This document shows positions 8,267 to 15,088 of a DNA stretch of 15,088 bases, piece after piece. The DNA is from CAYXLI01 sp964464925 (lineage in GTDB: Bacteria; Acidobacteriota; Terriglobia; Bryobacterales; Bryobacteraceae): NCBI GenBank assembly GCA_964464925.1, contig CAYXLI010000060.1:1-15088 (forward strand), given 5' to 3'. The translations under genes were made by a program, and so were the position numbers. Below the pieces are notes generated by a model. It was not told the DNA's origin. It saw only the letters and a program-made list of their open reading frames with translations, and did not search any database. Numbering within the stretch: the first letter of the stretch is position 1; each line of letters starts with the position of its first letter.

Positions 8267-8659
8267 CTAAGTATTCAGCAGCCCTTTGGCCACATCGCCG
8301 ATGCTCAGGAACTCGTCCAGGTCTGTCGGCTTCCGGAAGTAGAACGCATTGAACTCAGCCGCGAGCGCCCGGTCTTTAGGAGCGTCGGACGACGTGAAGA
8401 TTAGCACAGGAACGGTCTCACAACCCTTTGTAGATCTCAGCGCGGCCAGCAGGTCGGAGCCCTCGATCCGGGGCAGATTGAGATCGAGGATCAGCAGGTT
8501 GGGGCAGGAGAGTTCTCCATTCCCAATTTTGACGATATGTTTGGCGGCTGCTTCCCCGTCTTCCAGAACATCCAGATCGGCGGTCACGCCGCGCTCCCGG
8601 AAGGCTTCCCGAAGAACGAACAAATCAGCCGGGTTGTCCTCAACAATCAGGATTCGCAA
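8267..8659 (-). CDS. Single-domain response regulator (Rcp1/CheY-like receiver)
   Basis: This 130-residue protein is a bare receiver domain with no output domain. Asp8 with Glu7 forms the acidic pocket, Asp59 in LLILDLNLP is the phospho-acceptor, Thr89 in VLIFTSS is the switch position, and Lys111 in FRKP is the conserved lysine. The sequence style (VEDNPADLFVLREAF, then FRKPTDLDEF) is that of Rcp1-like regulators, which are often paired with phytochrome or hybrid kinases. No kinase is in the window. The start is a rare TTG at 8659. The codon before it is a stop, and it is the only choice that keeps the first strand. AAGGAG lies five bases ahead and overlaps the DUF547 stop codon, so translation is probably coupled. 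Confidence 0.93.
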   Translation of the reverse strand: MRILIVEDNPADLFVLREAFRERGVTADLDVLEDGEAAAKHIVKIGNGELSCPNLLILDLNLPRIEGSDLLAALRSTKGCETVPVLIFTSSDAPKDRALAAEFNAFYFRKPTDLDEFLSIGDVAKGLLNT

Positions 8660-8668
8660 TCAAACTCC

Positions 8669-9412
8669 TTACCGCACATCGTTCGGTGACCAATCATAGT
8701 CAAAATACCGAATCTTCCATGTTCCGGAACGAAGCTGTGCAGCTTCCTCCGGCCGGTATTTCGCTACGAATTCCAGTACTTTGGGGGCGTCCGGGCCGAA
8801 GTCTTCCTTGAACCATTCGAAGATTTTGGGCAATGTTACGATGCGGTGCTTCGGATCCATCGCGAAGTTGCGCGGTTGGGCGAAGTATCGGATTGCGTCC
8901 TCTTCCAACTTCGCATCGACATTCTCTACAGTATAAGCTGTACGCGACAGCCAGGGGCAACTGGTGGACGCGCAGACGATGGCCATGTGGATACGGGGGT
9001 CATGGAAGCCTTTGCGCAGGCTCTTGACCTCGATGTCGTCCAGAGTGCGCTCGACTCCGCCAACACGATGCAAATCCTTGTAAAAGAAGGATCGCCTGCC
9101 GAGTTCGCCATGTAAGCGGTCCTTCTTTTCCGGATAATCGAGAGCAAATGACCGCAGGACGTGGGCGTTGTATGCGTTGATCCAATACGCGAGCTTCGCC
9201 TCGCGCGTGGGAAACAGCTCCGGGTGCGAGTCCGGGCTCACCGCGGCGATCTGTCGGACGTACTCAGTCAGCGGCTGGAGCCCGGATTTGAGGCCTGCAT
9301 AATCCACCTTGCCATTATCCCGGACATATTTCTGCAGCACGTTCTGGTAGAGCGCAATATCGGGCTGTGTGGCCGTGACTGCAGCAGCGAGAAAGAAAAT
9401 CAGACCGTTCAT
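8669..9412 (-). CDS. DUF547 domain protein, probably exported
   Basis: This 247-residue protein has a short hydrophobic N-terminus (NGLIFFLAAAVTATQ) that may be a signal peptide. The body matches DUF547. LAYWINAYNA lies at 74-83, followed by TLDDIEVKSLRKGFHDPRIH, and IVCASTSCPWL at 145-155 contains Cys147 and Cys152. These cysteine and histidine positions are the conserved core of the family, whose reaction I do not know with certainty. It starts 5 nt after the SprT-like stop, and 9 nt separate its end from the receiver gene, so the three are very likely co-transcribed. Its start codon has only a weak purine stretch ahead, consistent with coupling. Confidence 0.88.
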   Translation of the reverse strand: MNGLIFFLAAAVTATQPDIALYQNVLQKYVRDNGKVDYAGLKSGLQPLTEYVRQIAAVSPDSHPELFPTREAKLAYWINAYNAHVLRSFALDYPEKKDRLHGELGRRSFFYKDLHRVGGVERTLDDIEVKSLRKGFHDPRIHMAIVCASTSCPWLSRTAYTVENVDAKLEEDAIRYFAQPRNFAMDPKHRIVTLPKIFEWFKEDFGPDAPKVLEFVAKYRPEEAAQLRSGTWKIRYFDYDWSPNDVR

Positions 9413-9417
9413 TGTTG

Positions 9418-10125
9418 CTATAGCGCTTTCAGTGCCTTCTTTGCGTCAGCGAGCCCCGGGAACTGCTTTTCAGCGGCTTTGAACTCCGGGGTATGCACGC
9501 ACCGGCGGCTCCCCTTGTGCTGCACGGGATAACGCAGGTGTAACATCTCATGGAACATCACATACTCCACCGCGATCCTGAGTACCTTTTCGCGATCGAG
9601 TGCGCTGCTCAGGATGATTGCGTTGTGCGATGGATCGTAATGCCCGAGCAAAGTCTTCGACGGCCGGCGGCTCCATCCGAGATCAGGCTTCGCCATCAAC
9701 CCGTGGAAGTGACGGAAGTTCAGTTCGTCGAAGATTTCATCCAGATCGTAATGCGCGCCTTTAGGGCCGGAGACAAACTTTCGGCCTCGCTCCTGCCGCA
9801 CCAGGTGCAGGCTGCGGCGGACATCCTGGCGATTGAGGTACAGACGGTACCGGTGGTTGTAGATGGACGGCACTGGTTTCCGGAACAACTTCGAGACCAG
9901 GATGTAGGCCAGCGACTCCAGAATCGGAGCCGGGGCACCCTGGAGCAGATCGGTAATTTTCACGACCATGCGGCCTTCCTGAAGACGAATGGAACTGTTC
10001 GCATTCGCAAACTTCCGGAAGTGGATCTCGACTTCCGGCATGGCCGTGCGCGGCTTGAGCGTCCGAAATACGCGAGCGAAGATTTGTTCCGGCGTCTCAA
10101 AAAAAAGGACGCTTTCTACCTGCAT
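9418..10125 (-). CDS. SprT-like zinc metalloprotease
   Basis: This 235-residue protein has a SprT-like catalytic core near its C-terminus. The HExxH motif is HEMLH at residues 192-196 and the likely third ligand is His211 in CVHTPEF. SprT-like enzymes are zinc peptidases; eukaryotic Spartan cleaves DNA-protein crosslinks, while the bacterial role is less clear. There is no signal peptide, so it is probably cytoplasmic. The N-terminal part (EQIFARVFRTLKPRTAMP) appears genuine. ATG at 10125 is the only start available, since a stop lies two codons upstream. No convincing Shine-Dalgarno precedes it. A run of eight T residues in coding codons 7-9 is a possible slippage site. Confidence 0.86.
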   Translation of the reverse strand: MQVESVLFFETPEQIFARVFRTLKPRTAMPEVEIHFRKFANANSSIRLQEGRMVVKITDLLQGAPAPILESLAYILVSKLFRKPVPSIYNHRYRLYLNRQDVRRSLHLVRQERGRKFVSGPKGAHYDLDEIFDELNFRHFHGLMAKPDLGWSRRPSKTLLGHYDPSHNAIILSSALDREKVLRIAVEYVMFHEMLHLRYPVQHKGSRRCVHTPEFKAAEKQFPGLADAKKALKAL

Positions 10126-10164
10126 ACATCAGAACTTAACATAGGATTTATTCGCCCGGTGTCT

Positions 10165-11037
10165 TCAGGCAGTTCGGCGGCGCAGGTGGACCTCGGGAAG
10201 AAACGCGAGAATCCACTGTTCAAAACTCAGCAGCTTCGGAGTATCGTGAGGGTCAACCCGGACCCGGCTACTCATCCGGTCAATCCAGCGGTACATCTGA
10301 TACTGGTCTCGTCCGAGGAAGATGCGTACCAGCAGGCGCGGCACCTCCTTAGGTTTCACCTTCCAGCCCAACATGCGTTCGAGCATCGCTGCCTGCTCCC
10401 TCGCGCTGAGTACGTCTCCCACCAAGGTCATTGTCCGGCCCCGGAAACGGTCAGGGTGCTGGAACACCAGAGCGGCAGTCGCTCCGATGTCGTCCACTGC
10501 CACCAATGCCTGCCTTGCGTTCACCGCGTTGGCGGTGGTCAACGTACCCTTCCATAATGCGTTCCGGATTACCGGGTTAAGCAGGTTGTCCATGAAGACG
10601 GCGGGGCGGAGAATCGTCGCGGAAATGCCGAGCGACGCAATGTGCCGTTCCACTTCGGCTTTTGCCCGGAAGCGCGCAATTTTGCCTGCTTCACTGGCTC
10701 CGATGATCGATGAGTAGACCAGATGCCGAACTCCCGCCGCTTTGGCTGCATCGGCCACGTTTTTGCCCCATTGAGTCTCGGTCTCCGGCCGGTCCCGCAG
10801 TGAGGGCTGCATGCTGAACACGCCGGAGGCTCCCTCGAATGCGCGCCGCAAACCGGCGGTGTCGGAGAAGTCTGCTTCCACAACGGGAACACCCTGACCG
10901 GAGAGCGACCGGGAGATGGCCGAGGCCTCGTATCGCACCGAAGCCAGCACTGGAAGGCCTGCACTTTGCAGGTGCCGCAAGACGGCTCCGCCCTGTTGGC
11001 CTGTAGAGCCGGTTACGACAATAAACGGAGCGGACAC
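10165..11037 (-). CDS. NmrA-like NAD(P)-binding protein (atypical short-chain dehydrogenase family)
   Basis: This 290-residue protein opens with a Rossmann strand and glycine-rich loop, VVTGSTGQQGGAV at about 7-19, typical of the NmrA/NAD(P)H-binding subgroup. VVEADFSD, HLVYSSIIGASE and ATILRPAVFMDNLL follow in the order expected for that family. Members act as redox-sensing regulators or as reductases on small substrates. The sequence does not show which applies here. The GTG start at 11037 is supported by GAGGG eight bases ahead. It begins 20 nt after the DUF1501 stop, and a 39-nt gap separates it from the SprT-like gene. Confidence 0.88.
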   Translation of the reverse strand: MSAPFIVVTGSTGQQGGAVLRHLQSAGLPVLASVRYEASAISRSLSGQGVPVVEADFSDTAGLRRAFEGASGVFSMQPSLRDRPETETQWGKNVADAAKAAGVRHLVYSSIIGASEAGKIARFRAKAEVERHIASLGISATILRPAVFMDNLLNPVIRNALWKGTLTTANAVNARQALVAVDDIGATAALVFQHPDRFRGRTMTLVGDVLSAREQAAMLERMLGWKVKPKEVPRLLVRIFLGRDQYQMYRWIDRMSSRVRVDPHDTPKLLSFEQWILAFLPEVHLRRRTA

Positions 11038-11057
11038 CGCTAGAACCCTCGATTTTG

Positions 11058-12428
11058 TTAGGCCAGTATAGGTTTGACGACCGTGCCGGCGACATCGGTC
11101 AGACGGAAGTCGCGGCCGGAATGGCGGAAGGTCAAGCGGGTGTGATCGAATCCAAGCAACTGCAGCAGCGTTGCATGGAAGTCGTGCGTGTGGACTCCGT
11201 TCTCCGCGATTTTCCAGCCCATGTCATCGGATGCGCCGTAAACGATACCGGGCTTGATACCTCCGCCGGCGATCCAGGATGAGTAGACGAGGTTATGATG
11301 CGAGCGGCCTTCAGGGCTGTCGGGCCAAGGCGAGCGACCGAACTCGGTGGTCCAGATTACTAACGTATCGTCGAGCATCCCACGTGACTTGAGATCGTTC
11401 AGCAGGCCGTACACGGCACGGTCGATGTTTTTGGCCAGCGGCTCATGCGTCTTCATGTTGCCGTGCGCGTCCCAGTTATTTGAGGAGCCGACATCAATCA
11501 ACTCAATGAAACGGACCCCGCGTTCCGCGAGGCGGCGGGCGACGAGGCACTGCCAAGCGTAGCCTTTCGTCGTGCCTCGTTCGAGTCCGTAGAGGGCGAG
11601 TGTTGCGTCCGTCTCTTTTGAGAGATCGAGTACATCGGGCATTTCCATCTGCATGCCGAACGCGGTTTCAAAGGACTTGAGGCGCGCGGCAAGTTTGGGA
11701 TCGCCGGGACGATCGATCATATGCTTGCGGTTGAACCGGTCGAGGAGCCCAAGTTCCATTTTCTGGAGGCTCTCGGTTGGAGCTTTTCGCGCAAGGTTCG
11801 GAACTGGAGTGGCGCCCGGAGTGACGAGTGTGCCGGAGTGGACTCCCGGCAGAAAATCCGATGAATAGACTTGAGCACCTGCGTAGGGCAGGGAAGGGGC
11901 GAGCACCACGAAGGATGGGAGATTCCGGTTCTCCGTGCCGAGGCCGTAGCTGACCCACGAGCCAAACGATGGGCGAGCGAACGTAACCGAACCGGTGTGG
12001 ACGCCGAGCGTTGCCTGCGCGTGATCATTGTGGTCGCCGTGCATCGAACGGATGAGACAGATGTCGTCCATGCATTTGCGGATGTTGGGGAAGAGGTCGC
12101 TGACTTCCGTACCGCACTTCGAATCGGATTTGAATTCCCAGAAGGGAGCGAGCCAGGGTTTGCCGTTCGGCGCTTTCTTGCCTTCTTTCGCGGCAGCAGC
12201 TAGCTTCGGTTTGGGATCCCAAGCGTCCATGTGGGAGGTGCCGCCGGTAGCGAACAGAAAAATGACCCGTTTCGCCTTGGGTGCGAAGTGCGGAGCTTTG
12301 GGTGCGAGCTCATCTCCGGAGTCGGCCAGGCATTGCTGCAGAATGGCGGGAAGTAGCAACGTGCCGCTCACCATGGAGCGGACCACCTGCCGGCGGCAAG
12401 GATCAAAGGCGGAGTGTTTACTTTTCAT
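11058..12428 (-). CDS. DUF1501 protein, exported, alkaline-phosphatase/sulfatase-like fold
   Basis: This 456-residue protein of the DUF1501 family is related to the alkaline phosphatase/sulfatase superfamily. Metal-site-like segments are present: FATGGTSHMDAWDPKP, SMHGDHNDHAQ, NNWDAHGNMKTHE, TTEFGRSPW and EGRSHHN. The N-terminus has twin arginines at residues 12-13 (CRRQVVRSMVSGTLLLP), a Tat-like export signal common in this family though without the usual FL. It pairs with the DUF1549/DUF1553 gene just upstream, a pairing typical of Planctomycetes, Verrucomicrobia and Solibacteres. The gap is 12 nt, and the ribosome-binding site GAGGA (12442-12438) overlaps the upstream stop, which indicates coupled translation. 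The substrate is unknown; surface polysaccharide or sulfate/phosphate ester processing is a guess from phylum habits. Confidence 0.93.
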   Translation of the reverse strand: MKSKHSAFDPCRRQVVRSMVSGTLLLPAILQQCLADSGDELAPKAPHFAPKAKRVIFLFATGGTSHMDAWDPKPKLAAAAKEGKKAPNGKPWLAPFWEFKSDSKCGTEVSDLFPNIRKCMDDICLIRSMHGDHNDHAQATLGVHTGSVTFARPSFGSWVSYGLGTENRNLPSFVVLAPSLPYAGAQVYSSDFLPGVHSGTLVTPGATPVPNLARKAPTESLQKMELGLLDRFNRKHMIDRPGDPKLAARLKSFETAFGMQMEMPDVLDLSKETDATLALYGLERGTTKGYAWQCLVARRLAERGVRFIELIDVGSSNNWDAHGNMKTHEPLAKNIDRAVYGLLNDLKSRGMLDDTLVIWTTEFGRSPWPDSPEGRSHHNLVYSSWIAGGGIKPGIVYGASDDMGWKIAENGVHTHDFHATLLQLLGFDHTRLTFRHSGRDFRLTDVAGTVVKPILA

Positions 12429-12440
12429 GGGGTGCGATCC

Positions 12441-14801
12441 TCAATCCACAAAGAAGAATTCATCGCTCGACAGAAGGACGCGGAGGTAGCTGGCGAGCGC
12501 ACTGCGATTCATGCGCTCCTCCGGAACAGCGGAGCCCTTCAGGGCGGCGCGGGCCTTCGCGAGATACTGAGTGCCTTCGGTCAGTTCGGCGACCGTGGCA
12601 GGGCGGCCTAGCGCGATTTTGTACGCATATTGAATTCGAGAAGGCGTATCGTTGTAGGCCATCCCGACGCGCACCGCGAACTGGTCCGCCTGGGTAAATA
12701 CGAAGTCATTATTCATCATGGCCAATGCCTGCAGGGCTGTAATCGATTCGCTGCGCTGTGCAGTACTGGCGTTCGGGTCGGCGGGATCAAACAATTCCAG
12801 CAGAGGATGTTTCTTCAAGCGCTGCTGCATGAGATAGACGCTGCGTTTATTTGTCTCGTAATTTGCGAAGAACTGTTTGTGCTGGCTGTACGCCCATTCG
12901 TGCATCGGGGGGAACGGATGAGCTCCGCCCGGCGTGGGATCGAGCTGTCCACTGACCGAGAGCAGGGAGTCGCGAATTTCTTCGGCTTCGAGGCGGCGGC
13001 GATCAAAGCGCCACAAATAGGAGTTCTTTGCGTCCAGCTTCGCGTCCGCTTCGTTATTCCCGCTGCCGAGCTGATAAGAGCGGGTCAGCATCATGAGTTT
13101 GTGCATGGCTTTGACGGAATAGCCGCTTTCGGCGAATTTCGTGGTGAGCCAGTCGAGCAGTTCAGGATGTGTAGGAGCTTCCCCGCGGACGCCGAAGTCG
13201 TTCGGGGTAGGAACGAGTCCCTTGCCGAAATGCCACTCCCAAATGCGATTGGTCATGACGCGAGCGGTGAGCGGGTTTTTCGGATCGGTAATCCAAGCGG
13301 CGAGTTCCTTCCGGCCGCTGCCCTTTTCGTCCTTGGGGAGTTCGTCACCGCCAAGGACTGTAAGCCAGTGCCGCGTTGCTTCCGCGCCAAGCTTTTTCGG
13401 ATCCCCTTTGTAATGCATCAATGCGTTATGCGGCTGGCCCTCATGAACGGCGTATGCCTTCGGCACATCGGGAGGAGTCATTTCGAGGCTCAGCACTTCA
13501 GACTTCAATTTCGCGAGCTCTTCTTTAGAGCCGGGCTTCAGGCGGCCCGCGCCGAAGCGGAGTTCCCGGATCTTTTCGTGAACGCCTTTGATCTGGCCTT
13601 CCCACGCGGTGAGCTTCTTCTGTCCTTCCGGGCCGTTGAGCGCGATGAAGTCCAGGGGGCGCGGGAACGTTTCGACGCCGGGGAACGCGTAGACGGTGGA
13701 ATCGAAGATGCCATAAAAGCCGAAATAGTCCTTTTGCGGGATGGCATCAAACTTGTGATCGTGGCAGCGGGCACATGAGACGCTGAGGCCGAGCATGGCT
13801 TTGCCCACATTGTCGATGGTGTCGTCAATGGTGAGGTGGTGCTCGTTGCGGTTCGAGGCGAAGCGGCGCGAGATGGCGATGTAGGAGGTTGCAATCAGCT
13901 TGGCCTGGCGGTCTTCCTTGTCCTTCGATTCGAGCAGGTCTCCGGCGAGCTGCTCGCGGAGGAACTGCATGTAGGGCTTGTCCTGGTTGAAGCACTGGAT
14001 TACCCAGTTGCGGTACCGGTATGCGTCGGGAACCGGAAAATCGGAGTTGCAGCCGGCGGTATCGGCGTAGCGGACCACGTCCAGCCAGTGGCGTCCCCAG
14101 CGTTCGCCATAAGCTGGCGATGCGAGCAAGCGGTCCACCACCCTTTCAAAGGCATTGGCAGACGTGTCCTTCAGGAAGGCATCGATCTCTTCGGGTGTGG
14201 GTGGAAGCCCTGTGAGGTCGTACGTGGCGCGGCGGATGAGAGTGCGTTTGGAAGCGACCGCGACGGGTGTGAGCTTCTTCTCCTCGAGCTTCGCCTTGAC
14301 GAAGCGGTCGATGGCGGTTTTGTTCCAGAGCGGGTTGGAGACGGCCGGCGGCTCGGGATTGTCAACAGGACGATAGGACCAGTGCTTGCGTGCTTCGGCG
14401 TAGTCGTAGGGCGGCGGGAGCGGCGGCAGCTTGTCGGCGCGCGGATCGGGCGCACCCATCTTAATCCACTTATCGAAGTCGGCGATGACCTCGTCCGGTA
14501 GTTTCCTGCCCGGCGGCATTTTGATCGCGCCCTGCTGTTGGATGGCCCGCAGAAGCGGACTCTCCTCGGGTTTGAAAGGGATCACAGCCGAGTTGCCAGA
14601 GTTTCCGCCTTTGCGCAAGCCAGCCTGGGAATCGACCAGAAGGGATCCCATAACGGGCTTCGATTTTGCGCTATGGCAGGCATAGCAGTTTTCGGCTAAA
14701 ACCGGGCGGATCTTCTTCTCAAAGAAGTCAATACCTTCGTTGCTCTGGGCCAGCAGGGGCGCGGCTACCAACAGACACACGAGGGACGTGCGCAACCTCA
14801 T
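12441..14801 (-). CDS. Planctomycete-type cytochrome c protein with DUF1549 and DUF1553 domains
   Basis: This 786-residue exported protein has a signal peptide (MRLRTSLVCLLVAAPLLAQ). A PSCyt1-like haem module follows, with CYACH at residues 39-43 inside IRPVLAENCYACHS. The DUF1549 (PSCyt2) region includes DRFVKAKLEEKKL and TYDLTGLPPTPEEID, and carries a second CxxCH, CARCH, at 343-347 before DHKFDAI. The DUF1553 (PSD1) region at the C-terminus contains VMTNRIWEWHFGKGL, NDFGVRGE, THPELLDWL and RRRLEAEEIRDSLL. The product is probably periplasmic and works with the DUF1501 protein downstream. The ATG at 14801 puts the signal peptide first. An in-frame ATG at 14846 would add 15 residues and overlap the previous stop as ATGA. 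Neither has a good Shine-Dalgarno, so the start is unresolved. Confidence 0.92.
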   Translation of the reverse strand: MRLRTSLVCLLVAAPLLAQSNEGIDFFEKKIRPVLAENCYACHSAKSKPVMGSLLVDSQAGLRKGGNSGNSAVIPFKPEESPLLRAIQQQGAIKMPPGRKLPDEVIADFDKWIKMGAPDPRADKLPPLPPPYDYAEARKHWSYRPVDNPEPPAVSNPLWNKTAIDRFVKAKLEEKKLTPVAVASKRTLIRRATYDLTGLPPTPEEIDAFLKDTSANAFERVVDRLLASPAYGERWGRHWLDVVRYADTAGCNSDFPVPDAYRYRNWVIQCFNQDKPYMQFLREQLAGDLLESKDKEDRQAKLIATSYIAISRRFASNRNEHHLTIDDTIDNVGKAMLGLSVSCARCHDHKFDAIPQKDYFGFYGIFDSTVYAFPGVETFPRPLDFIALNGPEGQKKLTAWEGQIKGVHEKIRELRFGAGRLKPGSKEELAKLKSEVLSLEMTPPDVPKAYAVHEGQPHNALMHYKGDPKKLGAEATRHWLTVLGGDELPKDEKGSGRKELAAWITDPKNPLTARVMTNRIWEWHFGKGLVPTPNDFGVRGEAPTHPELLDWLTTKFAESGYSVKAMHKLMMLTRSYQLGSGNNEADAKLDAKNSYLWRFDRRRLEAEEIRDSLLSVSGQLDPTPGGAHPFPPMHEWAYSQHKQFFANYETNKRSVYLMQQRLKKHPLLELFDPADPNASTAQRSESITALQALAMMNNDFVFTQADQFAVRVGMAYNDTPSRIQYAYKIALGRPATVAELTEGTQYLAKARAALKGSAVPEERMNRSALASYLRVLLSSDEFFFVD

Positions 14802-14818
14802 GGCATCTACTATATATC

Positions 14819-14951
14819 GGTTAGGGCGCTTCGGGAGGCTGCTCATGCGGCTCTCGGGACGGGTTCGTTTGGCGCTTCGGGAGCTCGGGGCACGTTGGGT
14901 TCGTTTGGCTCGCGTGCGCCCGGCGGCGGTTCCTGAGGTTGGGACGCTTCG
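14819..14951. repeat. Second set of short direct repeats around the DUF1549/DUF1553 gene start
   Basis: GGCGCTTCGGGAG occurs exactly at 14825-14837 and 14871-14883, 46 nt apart. GGTTAGGGCGCTTCG at 14819-14833 matches GGTTGGGACGCTTCG at 14937-14951 at 13 of 15 positions. The repeats join the NEPN tail to the bases between the two candidate starts of the DUF1549/DUF1553 gene. Confidence 0.7.
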
Positions 14952-15088
14952 TTGGGTTCGTTTGGCTCTGCGATTTCGACGAGCGCGGGAGCGGAGTTGG
15001 GTTCGTTTGGCGCGGCATCCTGTTCGGCCATCCCTTCGGCGGCGCGGGCGCGGCGCTCGGCCTGGGCTTCGAGCAGGTTCTTTTTGGC
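14843..15088 (-). CDS. C-terminal end of an unrecognised protein with NEPN-repeat tail
   Basis: The reading frame enters from the right edge and runs 81 codons to a TGA at 14845-14843. It begins KKNLLEAQAERRARAAEG, which looks like a charged helix. A proline-rich, acidic, disordered-looking tail follows, with NEPN or NEP four times (PNEPN, EPNEPN, EPNEPN, PNEP). The codons have high GC in the third position, and the repeat spacings (36, 57 and 45 nt) are all multiples of three, so the frame is kept open. Similar NEPN-type tails occur, from memory and unchecked, in uncharacterised Solibacteres proteins. Its stop overlaps an ATG of the next gene by 4 nt. Function is unknown because the main part lies outside the window. 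It could also be a non-coding repeat tract read by chance. Confidence 0.6.
   Translation of the reverse strand, partial: AKKNLLEAQAERRARAAEGMAEQDAAPNEPNSAPALVEIAEPNEPNEASQPQEPPPGAREPNEPNVPRAPEAPNEPVPRAA
14861..15011. repeat. Four copies of a 13-16-nt repeat (GCCAAACGAACCCAAC on the minus strand)
   Basis: On the plus strand, GGGTTCGTTTGGC is found exactly at 14861-14873, 14897-14909, 14954-14966 and 14999-15011. The last three extend to 16 identical bases, GTTGGGTTCGTTTGGC, starting at 14894, 14951 and 14996. Synonymous positions are identical in every copy, while the spacers differ in sequence and length (36, 57 and 45 nt between starts). In the minus reading frame each copy encodes (P)NEPN. 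Confidence 0.95.

Noticed and set aside
9550..10557. Plus-strand open frame of 335 codons spanning the SprT-like and NmrA-like genes
   Set aside because: It is antisense to two genes with intact motifs, and its composition is that of a complementary shadow.
12630..13778. Plus-strand open frame of 382 codons opposite the DUF1549/DUF1553 gene
   Set aside because: It mirrors a confidently assigned gene and shows no family motifs, signal peptide or ribosome-binding site worth noting.
14809..14816. TATATA/TATAGT near the DUF1549/DUF1553 start, considered as a -10 element
   Set aside because: It lies only about 10 nt before the ATG and has no matching -35, so a promoter would require a nearly leaderless message.
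14861..15011. The regular short repeats, considered as a CRISPR array
   Set aside because: The repeats are 13-16 nt and the spacing is irregular (36, 57 and 45 nt), unlike CRISPR repeats. No cas gene is present and the tract is in a coding frame.

Overview
The window is about 15.1 kb of high-GC bacterial DNA. It suggests an Acidobacteriota genome of the Bryobacterales/Solibacteres kind. This is inferred from the gene families, not from a marker gene. The clues are a very large TonB-dependent receptor with an N-terminal carboxypeptidase-regulatory-like domain, a paired DUF1549/DUF1553 cytochrome-type protein and DUF1501 protein, an Rcp1-like lone receiver, and a repetitive NEPN protein tail. 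No rRNA, tRNA, CRISPR array, insertion sequence or phage gene was seen. No gene-free stretch exceeds about 160 bases.

Left block (1-4730, minus strand). Four genes run right to left with overlaps or a short gap: a PAP2-type membrane phosphatase, a secreted protein ending in an LssY_C-like domain, a small LolA/LolB-fold-like exported protein, and valS (valyl-tRNA synthetase, cut by the left edge after the KMSKS motif). The first three overlap by 8 and 4 nt and look like one translationally coupled envelope operon. valS follows after 66 nt and may be co-transcribed. A small possible leader ORF with a good ribosome-binding site overlaps the valS start.

Centre (4731-8264). A 155-nt divergent control region separates that operon from the plus-strand TonB-dependent receptor of 1108 residues. 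It holds a good sigma70-like promoter for the receptor, an extended -10 for the leftward operon, and a 14-nt dyad lying on that -10. The receptor has a textbook Shine-Dalgarno with a GTG start, and a strong intrinsic terminator behind it.

Right block (8267-15088, minus strand). Seven genes run right to left: a protein with an NEPN-repeat tail (cut by the right edge), a PSCyt1/DUF1549/DUF1553 protein with two CxxCH motifs, a DUF1501 protein, an NmrA-like NAD(P)-binding protein, a SprT-like zinc protease, a DUF547 protein and a single-domain response regulator. After the DUF1549/DUF1553 start region, gaps are only 12, 20, 39, 5 and 9 nt. The run may be one transcript, although the products have no obvious single pathway.

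Most of the window is ordinary core and accessory content. The parts most worth a second look are the nucleotide-identical NEPN repeat tail abutting the DUF1549/DUF1553 gene, the separate PAP2/LssY_C gene pair, the dyad in the divergent promoter, the valS leader ORF, and the T8 tract near the SprT-like start. No clearly new defence or mobile system was found.
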